Part shown: piece after piece, positions 17,843 through 29,357 of the stretch
How positions within the stretch are numbered: position 1 is the first letter of the stretch
Layout: every line of letters begins with the position of its first letter
Assembly: GCF_042432495.1 (NCBI RefSeq)
Contig: NZ_JBHLXC010000006.1
Span: 310,001-374,000, forward strand
Source of the DNA: Pseudochelatococcus lubricantis
GTDB taxonomy: Bacteria; Pseudomonadota; Alphaproteobacteria; Rhizobiales; Beijerinckiaceae
DNA length: 64,000 nt
Reading direction: 5' to 3'
Notes under the pieces: model-generated
What the model saw: only the letters and a program-made list of their open reading frames with translations
Told to the model about the DNA's origin: nothing
Databases searched by the model: none
Program-made: the position numbers and the translations under genes

Positions 17843-17845
17843 ATC

Positions 17846-17867
17846 CGAAGCCCTTTTTGGCACTTCG
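17846..17867 (-). promoter_or_regulatory. Candidate RNA thermometer hairpin on the hsp20 leader
   Basis: On the minus strand, CGAA-GT-GCC pairs with GGC-TTCG around an A-rich loop, with part of the AGGG ribosome site inside the stem and only 3 bases before the ATG. A competing TCCGAA/TTCGGA pairing is also possible. ROSE-type thermometers are common on rhizobial hsp20 genes; this one is shorter and is an inference. Confidence 0.35.
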
Positions 17868-18026
17868 TTTCGGAACACTCCCGCACAGGCCCGCCGATGC
17901 AGCACCTATCCGGAAACAGCTTGAAACGACATATGACCCCTCGCCAGGCGCCGGTCAAGAGGCGGCCCGCCCGCCCGCAGGGGCAGGAGACGCCGGAAAA
18001 TGGCGCTTGCCTCCATGCGAGAATAT

Positions 18027-18046
18027 ATATAAATATATCTTTATAT
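18027..18046. promoter_or_regulatory. AT-rich palindrome upstream of the regulator-metF-metH unit
   Basis: A 20-bp site of the form ATATAAA-N-ATAT-N-TTTATAT; 18 of 20 positions obey dyad symmetry, in otherwise GC-rich DNA. Its size and position suit an ArsR-family dimer, so it is a candidate operator for the downstream regulator and the methionine genes. Confidence 0.55.
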
Positions 18047-18211
18047 GATTTTTGCAGTTCTTCAAAATAAGGCATGGAGCGTCCCGGACGAGGGGGACGC
18101 GAGGAATATCGCGGGCTTGAGCGGGGTGCGAACATGACTTCCGGCACGACGTCATCAGCGGCAGCGTCCGCTCCTTTGCGATCTCGCGGACCGCTCCGGG
18201 AGAAGGCGTCC

Positions 18212-19216
18212 ATGGCCGTTCCGCTGTCCGCGATGCTGGCGGCGCTGAAGGCTGCAGGCGAGGAAACGCGCCTGCGCATTCTTGCGCTGCTGGCCGAGGG
18301 CGAGCTGAACGTCTCCGATCTGACGGACATTCTGGCGCAATCCCAGCCGCGCATATCGCGCCATCTCAAGCTGCTGACGGAAGCCGGGCTGATCGAGCGC
18401 CAACGCGAGGGTGCGTGGGCCTTCTTCCGGCTGGCGGACCAGAACGCCGGCGCCATGGTGGTGCGCGATCTCGTCGCGCGCCTGCATCGCGGGGACTCCC
18501 GGCTGCAGGCCGACAGGCAGCGGCTCGATGCCGTGCGCGAGGCGCGGGCACAGGCGGCGCAGGTGCATTTCTCGCGTCTCGCGGGGCATTGGGACGAGAT
18601 GCGCGCCCTCCACGTTCCGGAGGATGCCGTCGAAGCCGCCATCCGCGAGATGATCGGCGAGCAACCATTCCGCGCCGTGCTCGATCTCGGCACCGGCACC
18701 GGCCGCATGCTGCAGCTTCTGGGCGAGCGGGCGGCGAGGGCCGTCGGCCTCGACGCCAGCCATGCCATGCTGACCGTCGCGCGCGCCAATCTGGAGCAGG
18801 CGGGCCTGTCCCATGTCCAGCTCCGGCAGGGCGATATCCACGCGCTGCCTGTCGAGCGCCATTCCTTCGATCTCGTGCTCATTCATCAGGTGTTGCACTT
18901 CCTCGACGATCCGGCGCGCGCCATCCGCGAGGCGGCCGGGGCTTTGTCGCCGGGAGGGCGGTTGCTGATCGTGGATTTCGCCGCCCACGAGCTTGAGTTC
19001 CTGCGGGAGAAGCACGCCCACCGTAGGCTCGGCTTTTCCCATGAGCAGATGTCCGGCTGGCTGGAGGAGGCGGAACTCGACCTCATCGGCTATCGCGACC
19101 TGACGCCTGCCGAGCCCGGCCGGGGCGATCTGCTGACCGTCTCGCTGTATCTCGCCCGCGACCGGCGCGTCGTTACCGACGTTTCAGAATATTCTTCCAT
19201 ATCCGCAGTTGCTTGA
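18212..19216 (+). CDS. ArsR-type HTH regulator fused to a SAM methyltransferase domain
   Basis: A 334-residue fusion. The N-terminal ArsR winged helix (ALKAAGEETRLRILALLAEGE, ILAQSQPRISRHLKLL) lacks metal-binding Cys motifs. The C-terminal Rossmann methyltransferase has the SAM motif VLDLGTGTGRML. Homologous fusions sit beside metF in many alphaproteobacteria and are thought to sense S-adenosylmethionine or S-adenosylhomocysteine; a SahR-like role is my inference. ATG 18212 has a strong GGGAG/GAAGG site; upstream ATGs at 18134 and 18074 lack one. metF begins 14 bp after its stop. Confidence 0.88.
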   Translation: MAVPLSAMLAALKAAGEETRLRILALLAEGELNVSDLTDILAQSQPRISRHLKLLTEAGLIERQREGAWAFFRLADQNAGAMVVRDLVARLHRGDSRLQADRQRLDAVREARAQAAQVHFSRLAGHWDEMRALHVPEDAVEAAIREMIGEQPFRAVLDLGTGTGRMLQLLGERAARAVGLDASHAMLTVARANLEQAGLSHVQLRQGDIHALPVERHSFDLVLIHQVLHFLDDPARAIREAAGALSPGGRLLIVDFAAHELEFLREKHAHRRLGFSHEQMSGWLEEAELDLIGYRDLTPAEPGRGDLLTVSLYLARDRRVVTDVSEYSSISAVA

Positions 19217-19230
19217 CGGGAGTTTTTGAT

Positions 19231-20166
19231 ATGACGCTTCATGAATCCCGTCCCGGGTTCCGACCAGGCTTCCGGCCGAGCCGCGACGGCACGCGCCCGG
19301 TGCGCGTCTCGCTGGAGTTCTTTCCGCCGAAAACGCCGGCGATGGAAGAGACGCTCTGGGCCTCGATCAAGCGGCTGGAGCCGCTGCGTCCCGCTTTCGT
19401 CTCGGTGACCTACGGCGCGGGGGGCTCAACGCGCGAGCGCACGCACGCCACCGTCCGGCGCATCGTGGAGGAGACGGCGCTGCGCCCGGCCGCGCATCTC
19501 ACCTGCGTCTCCGCGACGAAGGCGGAGGTGGACGACGTCATCCGCTCCTATGCCGAGGCGGGCGTGCATCACATCGTGGCGCTGCGCGGCGATCCGGCCG
19601 GCGGCATCGGCACGCCGTATGCGCCGCATCCGGAAGGCTACGTCTCGACGCCCGCGCTGATCGCGGGCATCCGCCAGATCGGCGATTTCGAGATCAGCGT
19701 TTCCGCCTATCCGGAAAAACACCCGGAGAGCGCGAGCATCGATGTCGATATCGATGTGCTGCGGCAGAAGGTCGAGGCGGGCGCGGCGCGCGCGATCACC
19801 CAGTTCTTCTTCGATAACGATGTGTACTTCCGCTATCTCGACAAGGTGCGCGCGGCGGGCATCGATATCCCCGTGGTGCCAGGCATCCTGCCGGTGCAGA
19901 ATTTCCGCCAGACGGCGGCCTTCGCCGCCCGCGCGGGGGCGAGCGTGCCGGCCTGGCTCGCGCAGCGCTTCGACGGCCTCGACGACGACGCGGAGACGCG
20001 CCGCCTGATCGCGGCGGCGGTGGCCGCCGAACAGGTGTTCGATCTGGTGGACCGCGGCGTCACCGATATCCATTTCTATACGATGAACCGCGCCGATCTC
20101 GTCTATGCGATCTGCCATCTGCTGGGCCTGCGCCCGTTGGCCGGGCAGGCGCAAGCAGCCGCCTGA
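19231..20166 (+). CDS. metF: 5,10-methylenetetrahydrofolate reductase
   Basis: A 311-residue TIM-barrel flavoenzyme. It shows the family's SLEFFPPKT start (with the catalytic Glu), SVTYGAGGSTRERT, ALRGDP and HFYTMNRADL. It reduces methylene-THF to 5-methyl-THF, the methyl donor for MetH. ATG 19231 has CGGGAG 8 bases upstream; an upstream TTG overlapping the regulator's stop is less likely. It lies between the ArsR-methyltransferase gene and metH in one operon. Confidence 0.96.
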   Translation: MTLHESRPGFRPGFRPSRDGTRPVRVSLEFFPPKTPAMEETLWASIKRLEPLRPAFVSVTYGAGGSTRERTHATVRRIVEETALRPAAHLTCVSATKAEVDDVIRSYAEAGVHHIVALRGDPAGGIGTPYAPHPEGYVSTPALIAGIRQIGDFEISVSAYPEKHPESASIDVDIDVLRQKVEAGAARAITQFFFDNDVYFRYLDKVRAAGIDIPVVPGILPVQNFRQTAAFAARAGASVPAWLAQRFDGLDDDAETRRLIAAAVAAEQVFDLVDRGVTDIHFYTMNRADLVYAICHLLGLRPLAGQAQAAA

Positions 20167-20213
20167 CGCGGTTTCAGCGCCGCCCGGTGCGGCGGAGAGA
20201 GGATGAGTTGAGA

Positions 20214-23963
<3,750 letters not shown>

Positions 23964-24086
23964 TCCTGCCCGTCGCCGCGCGCCATCCCGCACGCGGCGA
24001 CGACCCGCAGGCCGGGGGCGTGGCAGTCATGGCATAAATCCCAAGATAAATAATATCGTTATATTCTTCACGCATAGAGTGCAGGC

Positions 24087-24950
24087 ATGACGCTCGCGCA
24101 CCTGCTGTTGCTGACGATCAAGGTCAGCATCCTCTTTCTCGTCTTCACGATCGGTCTTTCCGCCAGACGGGAGGATGCGATATACCTTGTGCAGCATCGC
24201 GCGCTTTTCCTGCGCTCGATCCTCGCCATGAACGTCATCATGGTTGTCGTCGCCGCAGCGATCGCCGCGCTGTTCCATCTGCCGCGGCCGGTCAGCATCG
24301 CGCTGGTGGCGCTGGCGGTCTCGCCGGTGCCACCCATCCTTGCCAACAAGCAGCGCGGGGCGGGCGGCTCGGCCACCTATACCATCGGCCTGCTGGTCGC
24401 GGCCTCGCTCATGGCGATCGTTCTGGCACCGCTCGCCGTGAGACTCGTCGGCGCGGCATTCGGACACGATACGGGCATATCGGCGCTCAAGATAGGCTTC
24501 ATAGAACTCACGTCCGTCATCGCGCCGCTGGCAGCCGGCATTGCTGTGCGGCACTACGCGCCGGCCTTCGCGGACCGGATTGCCCGGCCTGTTTCAGCTG
24601 CAGCGATGGCGCTGCTCGTCGCCGCATGCCTGCCGGTGCTGTTCGTGGCATGGCCGGCTATATGGGCGATGGTGGGCAACGGCGTCGCCGTCGCGCTGGC
24701 GGCCTTCACGCTGATCGGCCTTCTGGTCGGCCACCAGCTCGGTGGTCCGGAGCCGAAGGACCGCACCGTGCTGGCGCTGGCGACCGGAACGCGCCATCCG
24801 GGAATCGCCATGGCAATCGCCAGCGTCAATTTCCCCGACGAAAGAGCCGCGCTCGCCGTCGTTCTCTACCATCTGGTCATCGGCACGCTGGTGTCGATTC
24901 CTTATATCAAATGGCGACGTCGTGTAGCTGGCGCCACGCAGGAGGTGTGA
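24087..24950 (+). CDS. BASS-like (bile acid:sodium symporter family) membrane transporter
   Basis: A 287-residue integral membrane protein with about nine hydrophobic segments. The conserved stretches ALAVSPVPPILANKQ and LALATGTRHPGIAMAIA match the two crossover regions of the bile acid/sodium symporter superfamily. The substrate is unknown. It is a stand-alone gene after an AT-rich 120-bp gap and is convergent with ssb. Confidence 0.75.
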   Translation: MTLAHLLLLTIKVSILFLVFTIGLSARREDAIYLVQHRALFLRSILAMNVIMVVVAAAIAALFHLPRPVSIALVALAVSPVPPILANKQRGAGGSATYTIGLLVAASLMAIVLAPLAVRLVGAAFGHDTGISALKIGFIELTSVIAPLAAGIAVRHYAPAFADRIARPVSAAAMALLVAACLPVLFVAWPAIWAMVGNGVAVALAAFTLIGLLVGHQLGGPEPKDRTVLALATGTRHPGIAMAIASVNFPDERAALAVVLYHLVIGTLVSIPYIKWRRRVAGATQEV

Positions 24951-25084
24951 CGCGGCTACACGGATAGATGAATCGCGTAAGCAGGATTATGGAACCTGAA
25001 CAAGGCCCGATGTGCGGCAATACCTGAACCTGCAGGCCGCCGGCAACCGGCCAAGAAATGCCGGCATGCCGACAGATACCGCGA

Positions 25085-25603
25085 TCAGAACGGAATATCG
25101 TCGTCGAGGTCCGTGGAATAGTTCCCGGACTGGCCGCCTCCGTAGCTGCCGCTGCCCGATGTCTGCGACCTGTCGCTGACGGCCGGGCGCGACGGCTCCG
25201 CGCCGGCGAAGCTGCCGCCGCCATACCCGCCGGCGCCTTCCTCACCGCCGCCACGGCTGTCGAGAATCGTCAGTTCGCCCCGGAAGCGCTGCAGCACCAC
25301 CTCGGTCGTGTAGCGCTCCTGGCCGTCCTTGTCCTGATACTTGCGCGTCTGCAGCTGACCTTCCACATAGACCTTGGTGCCCTTGCGCAGGTACTGTTCG
25401 ACGATACGCACGAGATTCTCGTTGAAGATCACGACATTATGCCATTCCGTCCGCTCGCGGCGCTCGCCGGTCCCCTTGTCGCGCCAGGTCTCGGACGTGG
25501 CGATGCGCAGGCTCGCGACCGGCTCTCCCGAATTGAGGCGCCGAATCTCCGGATCGCGCCCGAGATTGCCGACGAGAATGACCTTGTTCACGCTGCCTGC
25601 CAT
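25085..25603 (-). CDS. ssb: Single-stranded DNA-binding protein
   Basis: A 172-residue SSB with an N-terminal OB fold (SVNKVILVGNLGRDPEIR, WHNVVIFNENLVRIVEQYL), a Gly/Ser-rich linker and the acidic tip DDDIPF that recruits partner proteins. ATG 25603 follows AGGAGG at proper distance; the frame is open farther upstream without similarity. It is divergent from uvrA, with a consensus SOS box midway between the two. Confidence 0.96.
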   Translation of the reverse strand: MAGSVNKVILVGNLGRDPEIRRLNSGEPVASLRIATSETWRDKGTGERRERTEWHNVVIFNENLVRIVEQYLRKGTKVYVEGQLQTRKYQDKDGQERYTTEVVLQRFRGELTILDSRGGGEEGAGGYGGGSFAGAEPSRPAVSDRSQTSGSGSYGGGQSGNYSTDLDDDIPF

Positions 25604-25748
25604 ACCGATGTCCTCCTGCTGCGGGTGCCGTTGGCAAACCCGGACAATACGCGAATCCGCCGGTGCCACCAATCCGCACGCCCGGCCCCGAAGCGCTTAT
25701 GCCCGGAAAACGCCGCCAATCGAACCCACCCGTCCCGCAAAGAAAATT

Positions 25749-25763
25749 GTTCTTGAAATGTTC
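25749..25763. promoter_or_regulatory. LexA (SOS) box between ssb and uvrA
   Basis: GTTC-TTGAAAT-GTTC matches the alphaproteobacterial LexA direct-repeat consensus GTTC-N7-GTTC at every fixed base. It is about 145 bp from both the ssb and uvrA starts, in a 305-bp gap that holds no other gene. Both genes are classic SOS targets. Confidence 0.85.
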
Positions 25764-25908
25764 CTAATGCAGTGCAAAAGTGAATGCAAGACCGATTTTC
25801 GACAAACGCACAACACCGGGCATCGGATGCCGCTATGATCGCCTTGCGCATGACGACTTTTCCTGACCGTATTCCGGCGTGCCTTTTTCTGCAACCGGCT
25901 GGTGACTG

Positions 25909-28839
25909 ATGGCCTCTCTTGACGACCTTTTCGATGGCTCGACGCCGCTGCCGGCGGGCCCCCGCCACGTGATCAGCATTCGCGGCGCGCGCGAGCACAA
26001 CCTGAAGAACGTCGACCTGACGATCCCGCGCGACAGGCTCGTGGTGTTCACGGGCCTGTCGGGATCCGGCAAATCATCGCTGGCCTTCGACACGATTTAT
26101 GCCGAGGGGCAGCGCCGCTATGTCGAATCGCTGTCCGCCTACGCTCGCCAGTTCCTGGAGATGATGCAGAAGCCGGACGTCGACCAGATCGACGGCCTGT
26201 CGCCGGCCATCTCCATCGAGCAGAAGACGACTTCGCGCAACCCGCGCTCCACCGTCGGCACGGTGACGGAGATCTACGATTACATGCGCCTGCTTTGGGC
26301 GCGCGTCGGCGTGCCCTATTCGCCGGCGACGGGCCTGCCGATCGAGAGCCAGACGGTCAGCCAGATGGTCGACCGGGTGCTCGCCCTGCCGGAGAAGACG
26401 CGCTTCTATCTGCTTGCCCCCGTAGTGCGCGGGCGCAAGGGCGAGTACCGCAAGGAACTCGCCGAGTTCCTGAAACGCGGCTTCCAGCGTGTGAAGATCG
26501 ACGGCGTCTTCCACGAGATCGCGGACGCGCCATCGCTCGACAAGAAGCTGAAGCATGACATCGACGTCGTGGTCGACCGGCTGGTCGTGCGCGCCGATAT
26601 GGCGTCGCGCCTGTCGGAATCGCTAGAGACCGCGCTCGATCTGGCGGACGGCATCGCCGTCATCGAATTCGCCGACGAAACGGACGAATCGGGCGCGCCG
26701 CGCCGGCTGATTCTGTCATCGAAATTCGCCTGCCCCGTCTCCGGCTTCACGATTCCGGAGATCGAGCCGCGGCTGTTCTCATTCAACAACCCCTATGGCG
26801 CCTGCCCGGTCTGCGACGGGCTCGGCCGCGAGATGCACGTCTCGCCCACGCTGGTGGTGCCGGACGAGGGCCGCACGCTGCGCGACGGCGCGGTGGCGCC
26901 TTGGGCGAAATCGACCTCGCCTTATTACGCCCAGACGCTCGACGCGCTCTCCGCTCACTTCGGCGAGGGCATGGCGACGAAGTGGTCGGAGCTGTCGGAG
27001 GGCCTGCGCAATGCCATTCTCTACGGTACCGGGCGCGAGAAGGTGCGCATCCTCTATGCGGACGGCAGCCGCAGCTATGAGGTCAACAAGCCGTTCGAGG
27101 GTGTCATACCCAATCTCGAACGACGCTGGAAGGAGACGGACAGCGAGTGGGCGCGGGAGGACATCGCGCGCTTCATGTCCGAGACGCCCTGCGCCGCCTG
27201 CAACGGCTTCCGCCTCAAGCCCGAGGCGCTGGCCGTGAAGATCGCGGGGAAACATATCGGCGAGGTGTCGCAACTGTCGGTCAGCGACGCGCGCGGCTGG
27301 TTCGAGGCGGCGCCGGCGACGCTGACCGAGCAGCAGAACGCGATCGCCTACCGCATCCTGAAGGAAATCCGCGAGCGGCTCACCTTCCTGCTCGATGTGG
27401 GGTTGGAGTACCTCACGCTGGCGCGCGCCTCCGGCACGCTGTCGGGCGGCGAGAGCCAGCGCATCAGGCTTGCGTCCCAGATCGGATCGGGCCTCACCGG
27501 CGTGCTCTATGTGTTGGACGAGCCATCCATCGGCCTGCACCAGCGCGACAACGAGCGGCTGCTGCAGACGCTGAAGCGCCTTCGGGATCTCGGCAACACC
27601 GTGATCGTGGTCGAGCACGACGAGGACGCCATCCTGCAGGCGGATTATGTCGTCGACGTCGGGCCCGGCGCGGGTGTCCACGGCGGGCGCATCGTGGCGC
27701 AGGGCACGCCCGGGGAGCTGCTGAAATCCCCCGATTCGCTGACGGCCAGGTATCTGACCGGCGAACTCTCGGTGCCGGTGCCCGCCAAACGCCGCAAGCC
27801 GCAGAAAAGCCGCATGCTGACGCTCAGGGGCGCGCGGGGCAACAACCTCAAGAACGTCACCGCCGCGTTTCCGCTCGGCACCTTCACCTGCGTCACCGGC
27901 GTGTCGGGCGGCGGCAAGTCCACCCTCGTCATCGACACGCTCTACCAGGCGGCGGCGCGGCATCTGAATGGCGCTGTGGCCCACCCTGCCCCGTTCGACG
28001 CACTTGACGGGCTGGAGCAGCTCGACAAGGTGATCGACATCGATCAGTCGCCCATCGGCCGCACGCCGCGCTCGAATCCGGCCACCTATACGGGCGCGTT
28101 CACGCCGATCCGCGAATGGTTTGCCGGTCTGCCGGAGGCGAAGGCGCGCGGCTACCAGCCGGGGAGGTTCTCGTTCAACGTCAAGGGCGGGCGCTGCGAG
28201 GCCTGCCAGGGCGACGGCGTCATCAAGATCGAGATGCACTTCCTGCCCGATGTCTACGTCACCTGCGACGTTTGCAAGGGCAAGCGCTACGAACGCGAGA
28301 CGCTGGAGGTGAAATACCGCGACCACTCGATTGCCGACGTGCTCGACATGACGGTCGACGAGGGGCTGGAGCTGTTCAAGGCCGTGCCGGCCATCCGCGA
28401 CCGCCTGCAGACGCTGTCGCGCGTCGGGCTCGGCTATGTGAAGGTAGGCCAGCCCGCGACGACGCTGTCCGGCGGCGAGGCGCAGCGGGTCAAGCTCTCC
28501 AAGGAGCTGTCGAAACGCGCCACCGGCCGCACACTCTATATCCTCGACGAGCCGACCACCGGCCTGCATTTCCATGACGTCGCCAAGCTGCTCGAAGTGC
28601 TGCACGAACTCGTCGAGCAGGGCAACACCGTCGTGGTGATCGAGCATAACCTCGAAGTCATCAAGACGGCGGACTGGATCATAGACATGGGGCCCGAGGG
28701 CGGCGATGGCGGCGGGCGGATCGTCGCGCAGGGCACGCCGGAGACGATCGCCGCAGACGAGAAGAGCCATACGGGCCATTTCCTGCGGGAAGTGCTGGCC
28801 CGCCGACCTCTTCGCAAGCGCACACAAGCGGCGGAATGA
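25909..28839 (+). CDS. uvrA: Excinuclease ABC subunit A
   Basis: A 976-residue UvrA with two ABC ATPase halves. Walker A GLSGSGKSS and signature LSGGESQRIRLAS lie in the first half, GVSGGGKST and LSGGEAQRVKL in the second. Zinc-finger cysteines are visible (CPVCDGLG, CAACNGFR, CEACQGDG, CDVCKGKR). It recognises bulky DNA lesions and loads UvrB in nucleotide excision repair. Regulation by the upstream LexA box is likely. Confidence 0.97.
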   Translation: MASLDDLFDGSTPLPAGPRHVISIRGAREHNLKNVDLTIPRDRLVVFTGLSGSGKSSLAFDTIYAEGQRRYVESLSAYARQFLEMMQKPDVDQIDGLSPAISIEQKTTSRNPRSTVGTVTEIYDYMRLLWARVGVPYSPATGLPIESQTVSQMVDRVLALPEKTRFYLLAPVVRGRKGEYRKELAEFLKRGFQRVKIDGVFHEIADAPSLDKKLKHDIDVVVDRLVVRADMASRLSESLETALDLADGIAVIEFADETDESGAPRRLILSSKFACPVSGFTIPEIEPRLFSFNNPYGACPVCDGLGREMHVSPTLVVPDEGRTLRDGAVAPWAKSTSPYYAQTLDALSAHFGEGMATKWSELSEGLRNAILYGTGREKVRILYADGSRSYEVNKPFEGVIPNLERRWKETDSEWAREDIARFMSETPCAACNGFRLKPEALAVKIAGKHIGEVSQLSVSDARGWFEAAPATLTEQQNAIAYRILKEIRERLTFLLDVGLEYLTLARASGTLSGGESQRIRLASQIGSGLTGVLYVLDEPSIGLHQRDNERLLQTLKRLRDLGNTVIVVEHDEDAILQADYVVDVGPGAGVHGGRIVAQGTPGELLKSPDSLTARYLTGELSVPVPAKRRKPQKSRMLTLRGARGNNLKNVTAAFPLGTFTCVTGVSGGGKSTLVIDTLYQAAARHLNGAVAHPAPFDALDGLEQLDKVIDIDQSPIGRTPRSNPATYTGAFTPIREWFAGLPEAKARGYQPGRFSFNVKGGRCEACQGDGVIKIEMHFLPDVYVTCDVCKGKRYERETLEVKYRDHSIADVLDMTVDEGLELFKAVPAIRDRLQTLSRVGLGYVKVGQPATTLSGGEAQRVKLSKELSKRATGRTLYILDEPTTGLHFHDVAKLLEVLHELVEQGNTVVVIEHNLEVIKTADWIIDMGPEGGDGGGRIVAQGTPETIAADEKSHTGHFLREVLARRPLRKRTQAAE

Positions 28840-28876
28840 CGAGAGCGCAATGCTTACACATGAAACCATTTATCTT

Positions 28877-28897
28877 TTTGCCCCAATTGTGGGCAAA
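28877..28897. promoter_or_regulatory. 21-bp dyad downstream of uvrA
   Basis: Perfect 7-bp arms TTTGCCC and GGGCAAA flank CAATTGT, 38 bp after the uvrA stop and about 150 bp before the DUF1127 gene. No T-run follows, so it may be an operator or a weak terminator; the role is unknown. Confidence 0.3.
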
Positions 28898-29043
28898 TCG
28901 TGAAGAAACTGCCTTCTAGCCATGCATTGAATGCCTGACTGATCTTCCAAATGCCCTCTCCCTCAGCATGCGCTGGTGACGTATATTGCATCGCAACAGT
29001 GCAGGAGATTAATCCCTCCGCATCGCTGCATCAGGAGAGTGTG

Positions 29044-29199
29044 ATGATCGTTTCTTATATTCTGTCCAAAATCCGCGCTTGGCGTCTGTACCGTGAGACC
29101 ATTCGCGAGCTTTCTCAGCTCTCGGATCGCGAGCTGAACGACGTTGGTCTGTCCCGCTGGGAAATCCCGTACGTCGCCAAGAAGTATTCCAATGCGTGA
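29044..29199 (+). CDS. DUF1127 domain small protein
   Basis: A 51-residue basic protein with the DUF1127 (YjiS-like) motif, a short helix of the form RLYRETIRELSQLSDREL followed by NDVGLSRWEI. Proteins of this family in alphaproteobacteria include small RNA-binding or stress-related regulators, but this one's role is not known. ATG 29044 has AGGAG 6 bases upstream. A strong terminator follows, so it is a single-gene unit. Confidence 0.85.
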   Translation: MIVSYILSKIRAWRLYRETIRELSQLSDRELNDVGLSRWEIPYVAKKYSNA

Positions 29200-29244
29200 C
29201 TGTGGCACGCATTGGCGTGACACCGGCACCGTGAAGGCCTCGAT

Positions 29245-29282
29245 AGAACGCCCGTCCTGTTAGCAGGCGGGCGTTCTTGTTT
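29245..29282 (+). terminator. Terminator after the DUF1127 gene
   Basis: A perfect 10-bp stem (AGAACGCCCG / CGGGCGTTCT) with a 13-base loop that itself contains CCTG/CAGG is followed by a T-rich tail. Confidence 0.88.
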
Positions 29283-29357
29283 GGGCGCTTGCGGTAAGCC
29301 GCGGCGAGGACGTTAACCTCGCTTGACGCTTGCCCCCATAAGCGACACATAGACCGG

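Larger units (their letters stand above)
17843..18211. other. Divergent hsp20 / ArsR-methyltransferase intergenic region
   Basis: These 369 bases hold the hsp20 leader hairpin at one end and an AT-rich palindrome at 18027-18046. Two in-frame starts (18074, 18134) precede the chosen ArsR start. Nothing else coding is supported. Confidence 0.6.

Noticed and set aside
19100..20213. SAM or cobalamin riboswitch in front of metF or metH
   Set aside because: The gaps are 14 and 47 bases, too short for either structure, and no core motif is visible.
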